Source of the DNA: Crossaster papposus
Taxonomy: Eukaryota > Echinodermata > Asteroidea > Velatida > Solasteridae
Assembly: GCA_037893245.1 (NCBI GenBank)
Contig: JBAIAA010000075.1
Location: forward strand, 186,001 to 250,000
Length of the DNA stretch: 64,000 nucleotides
Direction of reading: 5' to 3'
In this document: positions 23,691 through 33,392 of the stretch, one piece after another
Position numbering within the stretch: the stretch's first letter is position 1
Layout: each line of letters opens with the position of its first letter
Position numbers and translations under genes: made by a program
The notes under the pieces: generated by a model
Seen by the model: the letters and a program-made list of their open reading frames with translations, nothing else
Database searches by the model: none
What the model was told of the DNA's origin: nothing

Positions 23691-24260
23691 CTGTTCAGTG
23701 GATATCAAAGGAAATAATTATAAAGGAAATAATTATAAAGTGGTGCTGATAAGGCCAATAATTTATGTTTAGGTTTTCATTACCATCCGCGTCTTTTTTT
23801 TAATAAAAAAGTGTATTTTTAATACAAATTTCGCCCCCCCCGATGAAATTCCCACCTGACTCTGTTTTCTAATTCGATAACGCTAGTTTGCATGCAATCG
23901 TCAACTAGTTCCCACTGCTAGATAGACAACAAGAAATATATTGAATGAAGTGGGAGCTAGCGTGCACATGTTACATGCTCGAATGTTCAACGTAAAAAGT
24001 AACAACGTAAAAAGGTTTCGGGCAATTAGCGTGTGTTGAAAACTATCAAAATATTAAGGATTCCTTTGATACTAATTCACAAAAATTGCTCTCCCATTTC
24101 TATAAGATATCTTATGTCTGTAATTTCAGTTTTTGTAAATAAATCTAAAGGTTTTTGTCGCACTCCAGCAAATTAGTTTCTCTATCTCTAGGATTGCAGA
24201 TACAATGGCTATAATGGCTTCATACTATGGCAATTTTTGTATTTTCAAAAAAAAACTTAC

Positions 24261-24586
24261 CTGCCAGACACGGTTCACACTCCGTCATGTTTATCAGCAC
24301 TTCCTCATTACTAATCGTCCCCCGGGGACACGCCACGGGTTCCGTCGTGCCCCAGGGCAGTAGTAACCGGCCGTGCACATCCCGGCATCTGAACCTTGGT
24401 CAGGCGCGGCCCTCTCGGCCCTAATCCGACAGAAGTAGCCCGCCGAACAGCAGATGTTGGGGTAAGTCAGTCCAGGCTGGCCGCAGTGGCACTGCTCCCA
24501 GCTAGCCAGGCCCGTGGCGTTGTTGAAAGTACCAATAGGGCAGGGGTACTCAGTGGCGGCGTGGGTTCCGTTGGGGCAGTAGTGAC
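24261..24586 (-). CDS. Cysteine-rich gene, exon with one-base deletion
   Basis: The acceptor is AAACCAG/GTCACT and the donor GGCAG/GTAAGT. It encodes HYCPNGTHAATEYPCPIGTF, later CSAGYFCRI and CTAGYYCP. The frame then shifts near 24350-24360 (a CCCTGGGG tract read on the minus strand), after which the next frame gives ACPRGTISNEEV and CEPCLAG. Its length of 326 nt is one short of a multiple of three, as the phase-1 neighbours would require. Confidence 0.7.
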
Positions 24587-25359
24587 CTGGTTTAATAATT
24601 ACATGGATTAATAAAAACAGCAGTAATATAATATGACCAAAGTATTAATTCACATGTTCAGTCCACAAGAATGGTTCTCTTACCACGAGTCTCGCCTACT
24701 TTCACGATTACCCTATTTTAAAACTTGACCTCAAATGACATTTTACCAAAGTATATTACCATCACATGCAAGTTTCTATATTGCATCTATGATTTGATTG
24801 CAAACGAGGCCAATTTTACAATTACATTTACAACCCTTTTTTACAACTTGACCTCAAATGACCATTTGCTTCAGTAAAAATGAGACAAGTTTTGCAATTC
24901 AAGCCGATTTTAGAACTTGAACTTTGACCTCAGTACTTGACCTTTACCACAACCATGATATTGCATCCATGACCCAAATTTGATTGGAATTATATTTCAA
25001 TATATACGACCAATTTTTTCAAAACTTTAACCAAATTGATGTATACATACGAACGAACATCGTACATAAATAGTGAGTGCATAGTCTCTAAACTTCGCTC
25101 AGGCGAGCTAAAATCAGACAGATCTGGGCAGAAAGGGCTAAATTGGCCTCGGGGTGTATTGTGAGCTTTTTAGATTTTGATTATTTATATTCCTTAAAAT
25201 GTCCATCTTGCTACAATTTCACATCAAAATTTCGTGTATTTGCGGTGATTTGTTTTTTAAATCAAAATCGGGAAGGTATTAATACGGTACTAGGAAAACA
25301 TCTGGATCAAGAAAAACAACTACATGTATGTCTATAACAGGTTCAGTTTTTCTACATAC

Positions 25360-25581
25360 CTTCAGGGCATATGTAGGCCGTGTAGTTTACTATAGGCCTG
25401 TCAGTGTCATCACAGTAGAACCCTTCAGGGCAAGTCTTGCAGGTCCACTCTTCCGGCTCATCCTGGTACGTTCCTGCCGGGCAGGGCACTTTGTCATCCA
25501 CACCTTCCATGCAGTAGTAGCCTGGAGGGCAAGGGTAGCCTAAGGGCTCACGCACAATCTGACCGCCGGGGCAGTAGAAAC
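25360..25581 (-). CDS. Cysteine-rich gene, exon (222 nt, phase 1-1)
   Basis: The acceptor is CCAATAG/GTTTCT and the donor CTGAAG/GTATGT. It encodes FYCPGGQIVREPLGYPCPPG, YYCMEGVDDKVPCPAGTY, and CKTCPEGFYCDD. The frame is fully open. Confidence 0.8.
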
Positions 25582-26185
25582 CTATTGGGTTTAAAACAGA
25601 AACTATTACACTAGGAAAGGACATGGTGTGATTTTGCATTCAAAACGGACACGGCCATTAGCAGGATTTATCAAATTCACATCCAAATGCTTTAAATTCA
25701 CATCCTTGATCAAGTCGTAAAAATCTTAATTTACATCCAGTTGTGAAAACACTTTGCACCTTAAATCATGGCAAATATTTTTGGGAAGGTTTTCTTTTTA
25801 TTTCTGGTACTTAAGTGCTATCAGTCTTCACTCGAGTTGAGTTGAGTCGACTTGAGTCTTCTGCCTGCAATAGCAAAAGCGAACGCGAATTTGTGATGTC
25901 ACTTGCCGTTTTTACGTTGCAAAAGAAATAACAAATGATGAACACATTTTAACTTCACAAAGCCCTCGCTGCCAACATTTGCCGAAGTCAAATACGTTCG
26001 GCATTCGCTTAATACACGATAAGTATGAACTGGCCTTAACTCGAGCCTGCAATGTTTATGTCCAGTGAGCTAGTTCGAGATTGTTGCAGTATTCAACAGA
26101 TGCAGACGGGTGCTAACTTTATGAAGGGTTGCAAGGTGTAGAAGACCAGGAGAGTTAAATGATCGTTCCTCCATCATCGACCTAC

Positions 26186-26365
26186 CTCGTGAGCAGTTCC
26201 CTTCAGGATAAGCCAGTCCACTAGCCCCACAGTACTGTCCCCCGACGCACTCCAAGCAGTAAGTGATGTTCTTCGCCCTCCGGGAAGGCAGGTAGGTGCC
26301 TGGGGGGCAATCCTCCTCGGAGCTGCTGCCGGCGACGCAGTAATGGCTGGAGCTGCACTCATTAC
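26186..26365 (-). CDS. Cysteine-rich gene, exon (180 nt, phase 1-1)
   Basis: The acceptor is CTGTGCAG/GTAATG and the donor ACGAG/GTAGGT. It encodes ECSSSHYCVAGSSSEEDCPP, then YCLECVGGQYCGASG. The frame is fully open. Confidence 0.8.
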
Positions 26366-26739
26366 CTGCACAGAAAGACATATCAAGGGATAAGTTGTTG
26401 TTGCTTGAGAATCTCAAAGTTGCAATGAATATTCTAGAAACAGGTTCGTTTCAAACAAGAGCATGAGGAACTCAGTAACACTAGCCTTGAATACAAGGAT
26501 GAGCATGTGCTGTTTCAGCCTCCGCGCATTGTACTGACAGGGCGATCGCTACCCACGGTCGGTTCCACACACCATGCGCACACATGATGCACACATTGCT
26601 TCTGTACCGTGCCATGTACATGTAGTACGTGTGTACATGAACCTCGTATCGCCCTCTCGTAAGAGCAAGGCCTTGACGATACCGTTACTTCCGGGTTTGA
26701 TGTTTTTCTTTATTTCCCCCATACTTCGAGGGGATGTGG

Positions 26740-26760
26740 AAAGGGGGGGGGGGGGGGGGG
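26740..26760. repeat. Poly-G tract
   Basis: An uninterrupted run of G residues, one of several long G/C homopolymers in the window (others near 32685, 54360, 55470 and 56180). Confidence 0.9.
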
Positions 26761-26922
26761 TATGCAATTTATGCCGCTATGAAACACGTATGGTTACATC
26801 ATTGCATGCACAGTGGCTGTGTGGGCTTTTAAAAAAATTCGTATGTGGTGATCAGGGTTCACTGAATGCAGAGAATTGCCGTTATCGCTGGGCATTACCC
26901 TCTTTCACTTTTCATCACTTAC

Positions 26923-27074
26923 CTCCGGTCCCTGTTGGCTTATTGGTGGTGGAGCCGTGAGTGCAGTAGTAACCAGCGGCGCACTTGCCCTGGGTGTGTC
27001 TAGGCCATTGGTGTCACAGTACATACCCAGGTCACAGGTGGTCTGGGAGGAGGAGCCTTCGGGGCAGTAATTAC
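26923..27074 (-). CDS. Cysteine-rich gene, exon with one-base deletion
   Basis: The acceptor is CTTTAG/GTAATT and the donor CGGAG/GTAAGT. It starts NYCPEGSSSQTTCDLGMYC. Near 26990 the frame shifts, and the next frame continues GKCAAGYYCTHGSTTNKPTG. Its length of 152 nt is one short of a multiple of three. The intron upstream of this exon is the 10.3-kb one that holds H2A and the satellites. Confidence 0.7.
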
Positions 27075-27126
27075 CTAAAGAAGAGTTTGAAGACGAAGAT
27101 CCTTTTTTATATTACAGTAATAAATA

Positions 27127-27160
27127 ACACATGATCTTAGCCAAAAGGCTGAAAAGCGAT
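27127..27160 (-). pseudogene. U2 snRNA 5'-end fragment
   Basis: Read on the minus strand from 27160, the sequence ATCGCTTTTCAGCCTTTTGG followed by CTAAGATCATGTGT matches the 5' end of U2 snRNA at about 31 of 34 positions, including the branch-point-pairing neighbourhood. Similarity fades after this point, and the exon at 27074 lies only about 50 bp further on. This is a 3'-truncated U2 pseudogene and not a functional U2 gene. Confidence 0.7.
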
Positions 27161-27601
27161 AACGATTGATATTGAACCAATAGGGCGCTCTGGAATTATG
27201 CATGCAAATTGATTCCACCGACCATTGTTCTCATCCGAATAATATTCATATTTTAATTTTTCTAATTTGTGTATTTGGGGTCAATACAAGGACTCCTCAC
27301 AGAGCCCGACGCAAACCCGACAAAACCCGTTTAGAGAAATTACCAACTTTTGGCACGTTAATTTACATCAATATTCATGAGCTTGGGGGGTTTTCATAAC
27401 ACATTTTCATACACATCGACAATATTCTTTTACAAATTCATTTTTTTAACCAAAAGTCACTTGAAAAATGCGACTGGTATCATAATTATTGCCATGCTGC
27501 ACTGCGCCTCGCCGCTGTAAATACACCGACCTACCGGTACGAGCGCGCCGATAGATGGCGCCCTTCGGCACAACCGCGCCTCGATCGTTTACAGTTCAGG
27601 C

Positions 27602-27628
27602 CACTGACCTCTATAGAGGTCAGTGGTT
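27602..27628. repeat. Perfect 26-bp palindrome
   Basis: CCACTGACCTC-TATA-GAGGTCAGTGG is an uninterrupted inverted repeat able to form a hairpin. Its function is unknown. Confidence 0.8.
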
Positions 27629-28640
27629 CAGGCCGGTTCATTTGTTGTGGGCGGTGAAAATAGTCTGGTTCCATGGCCTGACCATTTAATTGTGTACACC
27701 CAGACGTCGAAATTGTAGTCGCGAACGTTAACGATAATACCCGACCGTCAATAAAACGTGTTCGGAAATCTTCAGACATTTTTGGAAACGACAGTTTGGC
27801 CAAGGAAAATGTTTCGTGCTAAGCAAATTGGTGTGCTTACATTTGTTATGAAATTGGGCCCAGGTAAAACAGAACACGAGAACAAAGCTAATAGACCACA
27901 CGCGAAGTGTCAACTCACCACATTTCCAATGGTTTTTTTAAATCCATGAAAATGTGACCCAGGATATCAAAATCACTAATAAGCGGGAAATGACAATTCG
28001 CATAGTAACGAGCAAGGTACATAGTAACATTGGAAATTCCATAGGCTTTCTAATGATACCCATCCCTAGTCTGTAACTCGTAACCAATAATTTCCGAGCT
28101 AAAGGCTTGTGATGGATGTCATTACAAAGCTTAATGAATTTCCAATCTTATTATATTTATATCTCTGAAAGTCATTTTCCGACTGTTCTTGATTTTGATG
28201 TGCTGGGTCACAGGTATAATATCATTCACGTACTTTTACTTTTACAAGTACAAGTACGCGTAGTACGTGTATATATAGAGTACAGACACAATGCGTATTT
28301 CTTTTTGCTTTGTTGTAGTCACAGTGCGCGCGTTGCATATTTAATGAGCTAGTTACTTATCTATTGAATGTCACCTGGATACACGTTAAAACACACCCGC
28401 GCGAGGATGAAAACAAACACTTTCACAATGTTTTTATAAGCAGAAAAAGGGAAAATTCTTTACAAAATAAACGAAGCTATTGGACAAACCCAGCGGGCCT
28501 TTGGCTGTGAAAGTGTAAATAAAAGTGGAAAATGTAAATGGCCGTGTAAGTAAAAAGTTCTTGAAAATCTACAGATGTAATATCTAACTTTGTCTCTTTT
28601 AAAACTTTATTTAAAAATGAAGAACAGACAGACAGCGGTG

Positions 28641-28651
28641 TTTCTCTCTTG
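28641..28651 (-). promoter_or_regulatory. Histone downstream element (U7 site)
   Basis: On the minus strand CAAGAGAGAAA lies just past the histone stem-loop, where the U7 snRNP binding element CAAGAAAGA is normally found in replication-dependent histone genes. Confidence 0.75.
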
Positions 28652-28663
28652 TAATTATGTGGT

Positions 28664-28679
28664 GGCCCTGAAAAGAGCC
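28664..28679 (-). terminator. Histone mRNA 3' stem-loop
   Basis: On the minus strand GGCTCTTTTCAGGGCC is followed by ACCA. This is the canonical six-base stem, four-base loop histone processing signal, with one G-U pair replacing the usual A-U. It lies about 35 bp downstream of the H2A stop codon. Confidence 0.9.
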
Positions 28680-28712
28680 TTTTGGTTGTGGAGGCTAAGT
28701 AATTTGTTTGTA

Positions 28713-29090
28713 TTACTTTGATACTTTGGCGGTCTTTTTGGGCAGAAGTACTTGCTGGATGTTGGGAAGCACACCGCCTTGCACAATAGTAACTCCACTC
28801 ATCAACTTGTTAAGCTCTTCGTCGTTGCGTATAGCAAGCTGCAGGTGTCGAGGGTTAATTCTCGTCTTCTTATTGTCTCGTGCTGTGTTACCGGCCAGCT
28901 CGAGGATATCCGCGGTCAGGTATTCCATCACGGCTGCCAGGTAGACCGGTGCACCGGCTCCAACCCGCTCAGCGTAGTTGCCGCTTCGCAAAAATCGATG
29001 AACACTACCCACGGGGAACTGCAGTCCCGCCCTTGAGGACCTGCTCCTGGCCTTGCTTCTTGCTTTTCCGCTCTTTCCTCGTCCAGTCAT
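28713..29090 (-). CDS. H2A: Histone H2A, divergent replication-dependent type
   Basis: A 125-residue intronless H2A starts [19 protein letters not shown]; this start is chosen because the histone N terminus begins here and the longer upstream frame is leader sequence. The core ([47 protein letters not shown]) is intact and the acidic-patch residues are conserved, with E61 replaced by Asp. In human numbering, R29 (minor-groove contact) is Ser, K36 is Ser and I79 is Asn, which are unusual at otherwise fixed positions. There is no SQ motif, so it is not H2A.X. The 3' stem-loop, downstream element, TATA and CCAAT boxes mark a cell-cycle histone gene. It lies inside the large intron of the cysteine-rich gene, on the same strand, with no other histone gene visible nearby. 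Confidence 0.92.
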   Translation of the reverse strand: MTGRGKSGKARSKARSRSSRAGLQFPVGSVHRFLRSGNYAERVGAGAPVYLAAVMEYLTADILELAGNTARDNKKTRINPRHLQLAIRNDEELNKLMSGVTIVQGGVLPNIQQVLLPKKTAKVSK

Positions 29091-29159
29091 CTTGAAGTAA
29101 TTGGTGGCAGTAGATTGCGATCTGCAGTGAAAGTGCCGTACGAGGGGGGTGACGGCACT

Positions 29160-29230
29160 AGTTATAGCGTTCCGGTGGATTGGCCGAAGCACACCAAGTA
29201 GCCAATCACGCGCGACACACTGACTGTACG
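29160..29230 (-). promoter_or_regulatory. H2A promoter: TATA and two CCAAT boxes
   Basis: Read on the minus strand, GCTATAACTAG lies about 70-75 bp upstream of the start codon. GGCCAATCC and the reverse form GATTGGCTAC lie further upstream. This is the usual arrangement for animal core histone genes. Confidence 0.7.
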
Positions 29231-30019
29231 GTTGAGTGCACCGCATCCATTTTTTGATGCGTGGAGACAGAGATACATTTTTTGAATGAGGTCTGTCTGT
29301 CTGTCTTCAATCTAAGCGATGAAATCATAACAGCAAAAACCCAAAGCACCCAAAAACCTTACCTGCTTTCTCAGACGATTTCTGTCATCCCGACGGAGTG
29401 TCCCTGTTGCCTACCGATTGACCTGCCTCCACGCTGGCCGCAGATCGGCCGTCATATACCGCATTGAAAACTGTCACGGATTTGTCTGCACGGAGATATG
29501 ACAAACACATATATTAAACATACATCAAACAAGAAACCACTACTTCTCGTAATGGAGACTGAATGAACTGAAACCAGTGCGCGCACAGGTGCTGAATAAC
29601 AAAAGGCTGTGCCGCCATTTGAAATTCTTACGTGACTTACTGAGGCTAAATTAACAATGACCACCATTTGTCAATTTCGTTGTTGGCGGGCACGCGTATA
29701 TTTGTTTTGGTCAAAGCGATATTTTGGTTTTAAAAATTTGATCGCTAAAGTTGGGCGGCGCACTGTCAGCCCTGCTGTGGTATATATCATTGTAATTAAA
29801 TGATGTACATAACTACTTTTGGTATCATTGGAAAGCTAACGAATCGCTCTTTACAAGAGTGTCAAACAATAGAACTCCAAATACTACAGAAATACTTTTC
29901 CCCGTCATGCCTTTTCAAGTCACATATTTGTTTTCAAAGGCGACGAGAACAGAATGTTAATGTTGATCTTCTTTTCTCCGTTCGGTTTGTTTTGCGCACA
30001 CAGCTTTGACTCAAGCCCG

Positions 30020-30274
30020 AAAAATTGAATTTTATAAAACAAAACTTGCGATCGCCAGACAGCGAGCGCGAAAAAAACAATAACAACATAAGAATAACTG
30101 CTCGACGCCGGTTGAAAACAAACGCTGTTTTTCAAGCTTTTCTCGGCATCCATGATAGTAAAACTTTGGACAGGTCATTTAAATGATATTTACTATAAAA
30201 TACAACCCCCCAAATCCACCCATTCATGATAATTCAAGCAATTACAAATGGTGTACCCAACCTTTAAATAAAAC
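30020..30274 (+). mobile_element. TTAA-target repeat, copy B
   Basis: Shares GCATCCATGATAGTAAAACT, ATTTACTATAAAATACAAC and the right end AATGGTGTACCCAACCTTTAA with the copies at 19834-20108 and 47375-47751. A clean left terminus was not found. Confidence 0.55.
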
Positions 30275-30439
30275 GTGTACTTAATTTTCTCTGCATTACA
30301 TATTTAAATCATTTTTTGTTACCTCAAATGCCAGTCGAAAACAATGTACCCAACCTTTAAATAAAACGTGTACTTAATTTTCTCTGCATTACATATTTAA
30401 ATCATTTTTTGTTACCTCAAATGCCAGTCGAAAACAATG
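30254..30439 (+). repeat. 93-bp tandem duplication
   Basis: Two near-identical 93-bp units (30254-30346 and 30347-30439), each containing AACCTTTAAATAAAACGTG and ending at GTCGAAAACAATG. The first unit overlaps the right end of the TTAA-type repeat. Confidence 0.85.
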
Positions 30440-30547
30440 CAAAGAAGCACTTGACTGCATACAAATTGGCAAGTAACAATTCACTTCCCGTCTTAGACGC
30501 ATCTTTATTGAGCTGCACAAAATATAAACCTGTAGAGCAGACAAAAG

Positions 30548-30640
30548 AAATTACAGTTTTAGAGGTGGGAGAAAAACCCCAGAGGAATATTCTGGGGAAA
30601 ATCGACATATAAATCAGGTAGGGAATGAAAAACCTGCTTG
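30548..30640 (-). repeat. SINE family 1, partial
   Basis: Shares GGTGGGAGAAAAACCCCAGA and GAATATTCTGGGGAAAA with the fuller copies at 40835 and 41770. The tRNA-like head is not clear here. Confidence 0.5.
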
Positions 30641-31151
30641 CTGTGTGCCGGTGGCTGACAGATAATGCCAGTCTTACTTGTGACATGTTTACCGTCATCC
30701 ATTTTGAATCACGAAAAAAATGTGCAGGGTATCTGTACACCCACCCTCCGATGCGAATTGAAACCTTGATTAATGGAGTTAAAACTTGAAATAAGTCCAA
30801 CATCCGCCACTAATACGTTTCGGAAACCTTTCGACGACTCTTTGCTGTTTAAATATCATGACTATTTACTCTGTGCTAAAAAATACATATAAGTCATTGT
30901 ATTGTACTAAAAATACACCTATTACAAGTTGTACTTTTGTGCTTTGTGAAATGATTCATAGGACACGACACAGCTGCAACCTGAGATGCATTGAAGTTAC
31001 GACGAGTTTCATGAAAATGGATTATTAAAGGCAAAAAATGTAAAGTATTTTTTTACCCTAACGCCCTAGGCATTTATTTGGGGTACAGTACATAAAACTA
31101 CCCAGTTTTCCCCTGGTGCGGGTTGGCCGCTAGTACCTCGGTGACGATTAA

Positions 31152-31733
31152 AAAGGTGTGTGCTTGTCAAGACCACCTCGGTGAACCACCGTCTACCAAA
31201 CAGAGATGAGGACAAATTGTGCATCTTAGGGGGCGTCAAGTCGGCTTGGTTGTGGTACAAAATGGGCGTTACCGGTTGGTGCTAAGGTTAGGGTTAGGGT
31301 TAGGATTATGATTACAGTTACGGTTAGGGTTAGGGGTTACGGTTAGAGTTAGGGGTTACGGTTAGAGTTAGGGGTTACGGTTAGAGTTAGGGGTTACGGT
31401 TAGAGTTAGGGGTTACGGTTAGAGTTAGGGGTTACGGTTAGGGTTAGGGGTTAGGGTTAGAGTTAGGGGTTACGGTTAGAGTTAGGGGTTACGGTTAGAG
31501 TTAAGGTTATAGTGGAGTTAGGGTTAGGCTTAGGAAATGCTTTTGAGTGTGGCCTTTTACAACATAACATTGCAAAATATCCATTATGTCCATTTTACAA
31601 TTAGCACCAACCAGTAACGCACTAATTGTACCACACCATGCCGACTTGACGCCCCCCAGGATGCACGATTTGCCCTCATCTCTGTTTGGTAGACGGTGGT
31701 TTACCGAGGTGGTCTCAACAAGCACACACCTTT
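31152..31733. mobile_element. TTAA-flanked TIR element with telomere-like core
   Basis: TTAA at 31148-31151 and 31734-31737 flank inverted repeats of about 130 bp that start AAAGGTGTGTGCTTGT. The arms enclose the degenerate telomere-like array. The TTAA target suggests a piggyBac- or Kolobok-type non-autonomous element. The chance open frames in both arms are mirror images of the same sequence. Confidence 0.75.
31284..31530 (+). repeat. Degenerate telomere-like (TTAGGG) array
   Basis: GGTTAGGGTTAGG units give way to a 19-bp higher-order unit of the form GTTACGGTTAGAGTTAGGG repeated about nine times. It is interstitial and flanked by inverted repeats, so it is not a chromosome end. Confidence 0.9.
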
Positions 31734-31939
31734 TTAAAAGAACTTGCAGAACTCCGAGTGCGACAACAAAATGCGAATGCAAAAAATAATTTGAAAAATT
31801 CTAAGAAATAACAATTCTAAGAACTTGCAAAAATCCGAGTGCAAAAAGAATGTTAAGAACGTGAATTCAAATTCGAAGAATGTATAGAAGAATGTATCAA
31901 AGAATGTATTGACCAATGGGTCAAACATTGCGTCAAATA

Positions 31940-32137
31940 CAGACCCTTATGCAGGATTTTTTTATGGGGGGTGCGAATTTGTACTGATAGGACCAAAAAT
32001 GAAACCCACATTTTTTGTGTGCCAGTACTGTTATTTCTACATCAAAATACCATTATTTACCCCCAAAAAATGTGGACCTTTTGGTAATTTGGGGGGGTGC
32101 GTACGCAACCGTCGCACCCCCCCTGCGTACGGGCCTG
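31940..32137. mobile_element. Small hAT-like TIR element
   Basis: The left end CAGACCCTTATGCAGG and the right end, reverse-complemented, CAGGCCCGTACGCAGG form inverted termini starting CAG, as in hAT elements. I could not find a matching 8-bp target duplication. The right part recurs at about 32560-32722 and a fragment at 40676-40765. Confidence 0.5.
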
Positions 32138-32272
32138 AAACAGTGTGTCGATTAAAGATTCTTTGAATGCAAGGAAGAATTCAAAGAATTCTAATTAGAA
32201 TGCAAAAAAAAAATTGAGAAAAAAAAAATGAGGAAAAAAATTCTAATGCGAAAAAGTCTGCTATTAAATGCG

Positions 32273-32468
32273 AATACCAATTTATGCGAATACCAATTTA
32301 TGCGAACACCAATTTATGCGAACACCAATTTATGCGAACACCAATTTATGCGAACACCAATTTATGCGAACACCAATTTATGCGAACACCAATTTATGCG
32401 AACACCAATTTATGCGAACACCAATTTATGCGAATACCAATTTATGCGAATACCAATTTATGCGAATA
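32273..32468 (+). repeat. 16-bp tandem repeat
   Basis: About 12 units of CACCAATTTATGCGAA (with TACC variants at both ends). The unit lacks stop codons, which gives spurious open frames. Confidence 0.9.
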
Positions 32469-32537
32469 CAAATATGCAAAGACAAATGCAAAGACAAATG
32501 CAAAGACAAATGCAAAGACAAATGCAAAGACAAATTG
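32469..32537 (+). repeat. 12-bp tandem repeat
   Basis: About five units of AAATGCAAAGAC directly following the 16-bp array. Confidence 0.85.
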
Positions 32538-32559
32538 TGGGTGAACTTGTCGCAACCAA

Positions 32560-32780
32560 CATTTTTTGTGTGCCAGTACTGTTATTTCTACATCAAAATA
32601 CTATTATTTACCCCAGAAAATGTGGACCTTTTGGTAATTTGGGGGGGTGCGTAAGAGCCGTCGCACCGCCCACCCCAACCCCCCCACTCCCCCCCCCCCC
32701 CCCCCCCTCCGTACGGGCCTGAAACAGTGTGTCGATTAAATATTATTTGAATGCAAAGAAGAATTCAAAGAATTCTAATT
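32560..32780 (+). repeat. Second copy of the 31990-32200 segment
   Basis: TTTTTTGTGTGCCAGTACTG through GGCCTGAAACAGTGTGTCGA and the AAGAATTCAAAGAATTCTAA tail repeat the segment at 31990-32200. The duplicated unit therefore includes part of the hAT-like element and its right flank. A long C run lies at about 32680-32707. Confidence 0.75.
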
Positions 32781-32905
32781 AAAAAAAAATAAAAATGCGA
32801 AAAAGACAAAAATGCGAAAAATACAAAAATGCGAAAAAGTCTGCTATTAAATGCGAATACAAATTGATGCGAATACAAATTGATGCGAATACAAATTGAT
32901 GCGAA

Positions 32906-33108
32906 TGCGAGGGGGGACTTGTCGCGAGGGGGGACTTGTCGCGAGGGGGGACTTGTCGCGAGGGGGGACTTGTCGCGAGGGGGGACTTGTCGCGAGGGGG
33001 GACTTGTCGCGAGGGGGGACTTGTCGCAAGGGGGGACTTGTCGCGAGGGGGGAATTGTCGCGAGGGGGGAATTGTCGCGAGGGGGGAATTGTCGCGAGGG
33101 GGGACTTG
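32906..33108. repeat. 17-bp satellite, G-rich strand on plus (short block)
   Basis: About 12 units of CTTGTCGCGAGGGGGGA, some with ATTG in place of CTTG. This is the same family as 7297-8925 but in the opposite orientation. Confidence 0.9.
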
Positions 33109-33392
33109 AAAAAAAAAGAATGTGAAAAAGACAAAAATGTGGAAAAAAATAAAATGCAAAAAAGACAAAAATGCGGAAAAAAATAAAATGCAAAAAAGAC
33201 AAAAATGCGGAAAAAAATAAAATGCGCAAAAAGACAAAAATGTGGAAAAAAATAAAATGCGAAAAAGACAAAAATGCGGAAAAAAATCAAATGCGCAAAA
33301 AGACAAAAATGCGGAAAAGACAAAAATGCGGAAAAAAATAAAATGCGAAAAAGACAAAAAAGCGGAAAAAAAAAAATTGAAAAAGACAAAAA
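33109..33392 (+). repeat. A-rich ~35-bp tandem repeat
   Basis: Units built from AAAAGACAAAAATGCGGAAA and AAATAAAATGCG, varying slightly in length. It separates two blocks of 17-bp satellite. Confidence 0.8.

Noticed and set aside
28713-29246. H2A with a 52-residue N-terminal extension
   Set aside because: The extension covers the TATA/CCAAT promoter and leader. The canonical H2A N terminus starts at 29090.
31284-31530. Chromosome-end telomere
   Set aside because: The array is degenerate and internal, and it is flanked by transposon arms with unique sequence on both sides.
31066-31789. Two similar coding frames (LFGRRWFTEVV) on opposite strands
   Set aside because: They are the two inverted arms of the TTAA element read in opposite directions. 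No known protein matches.
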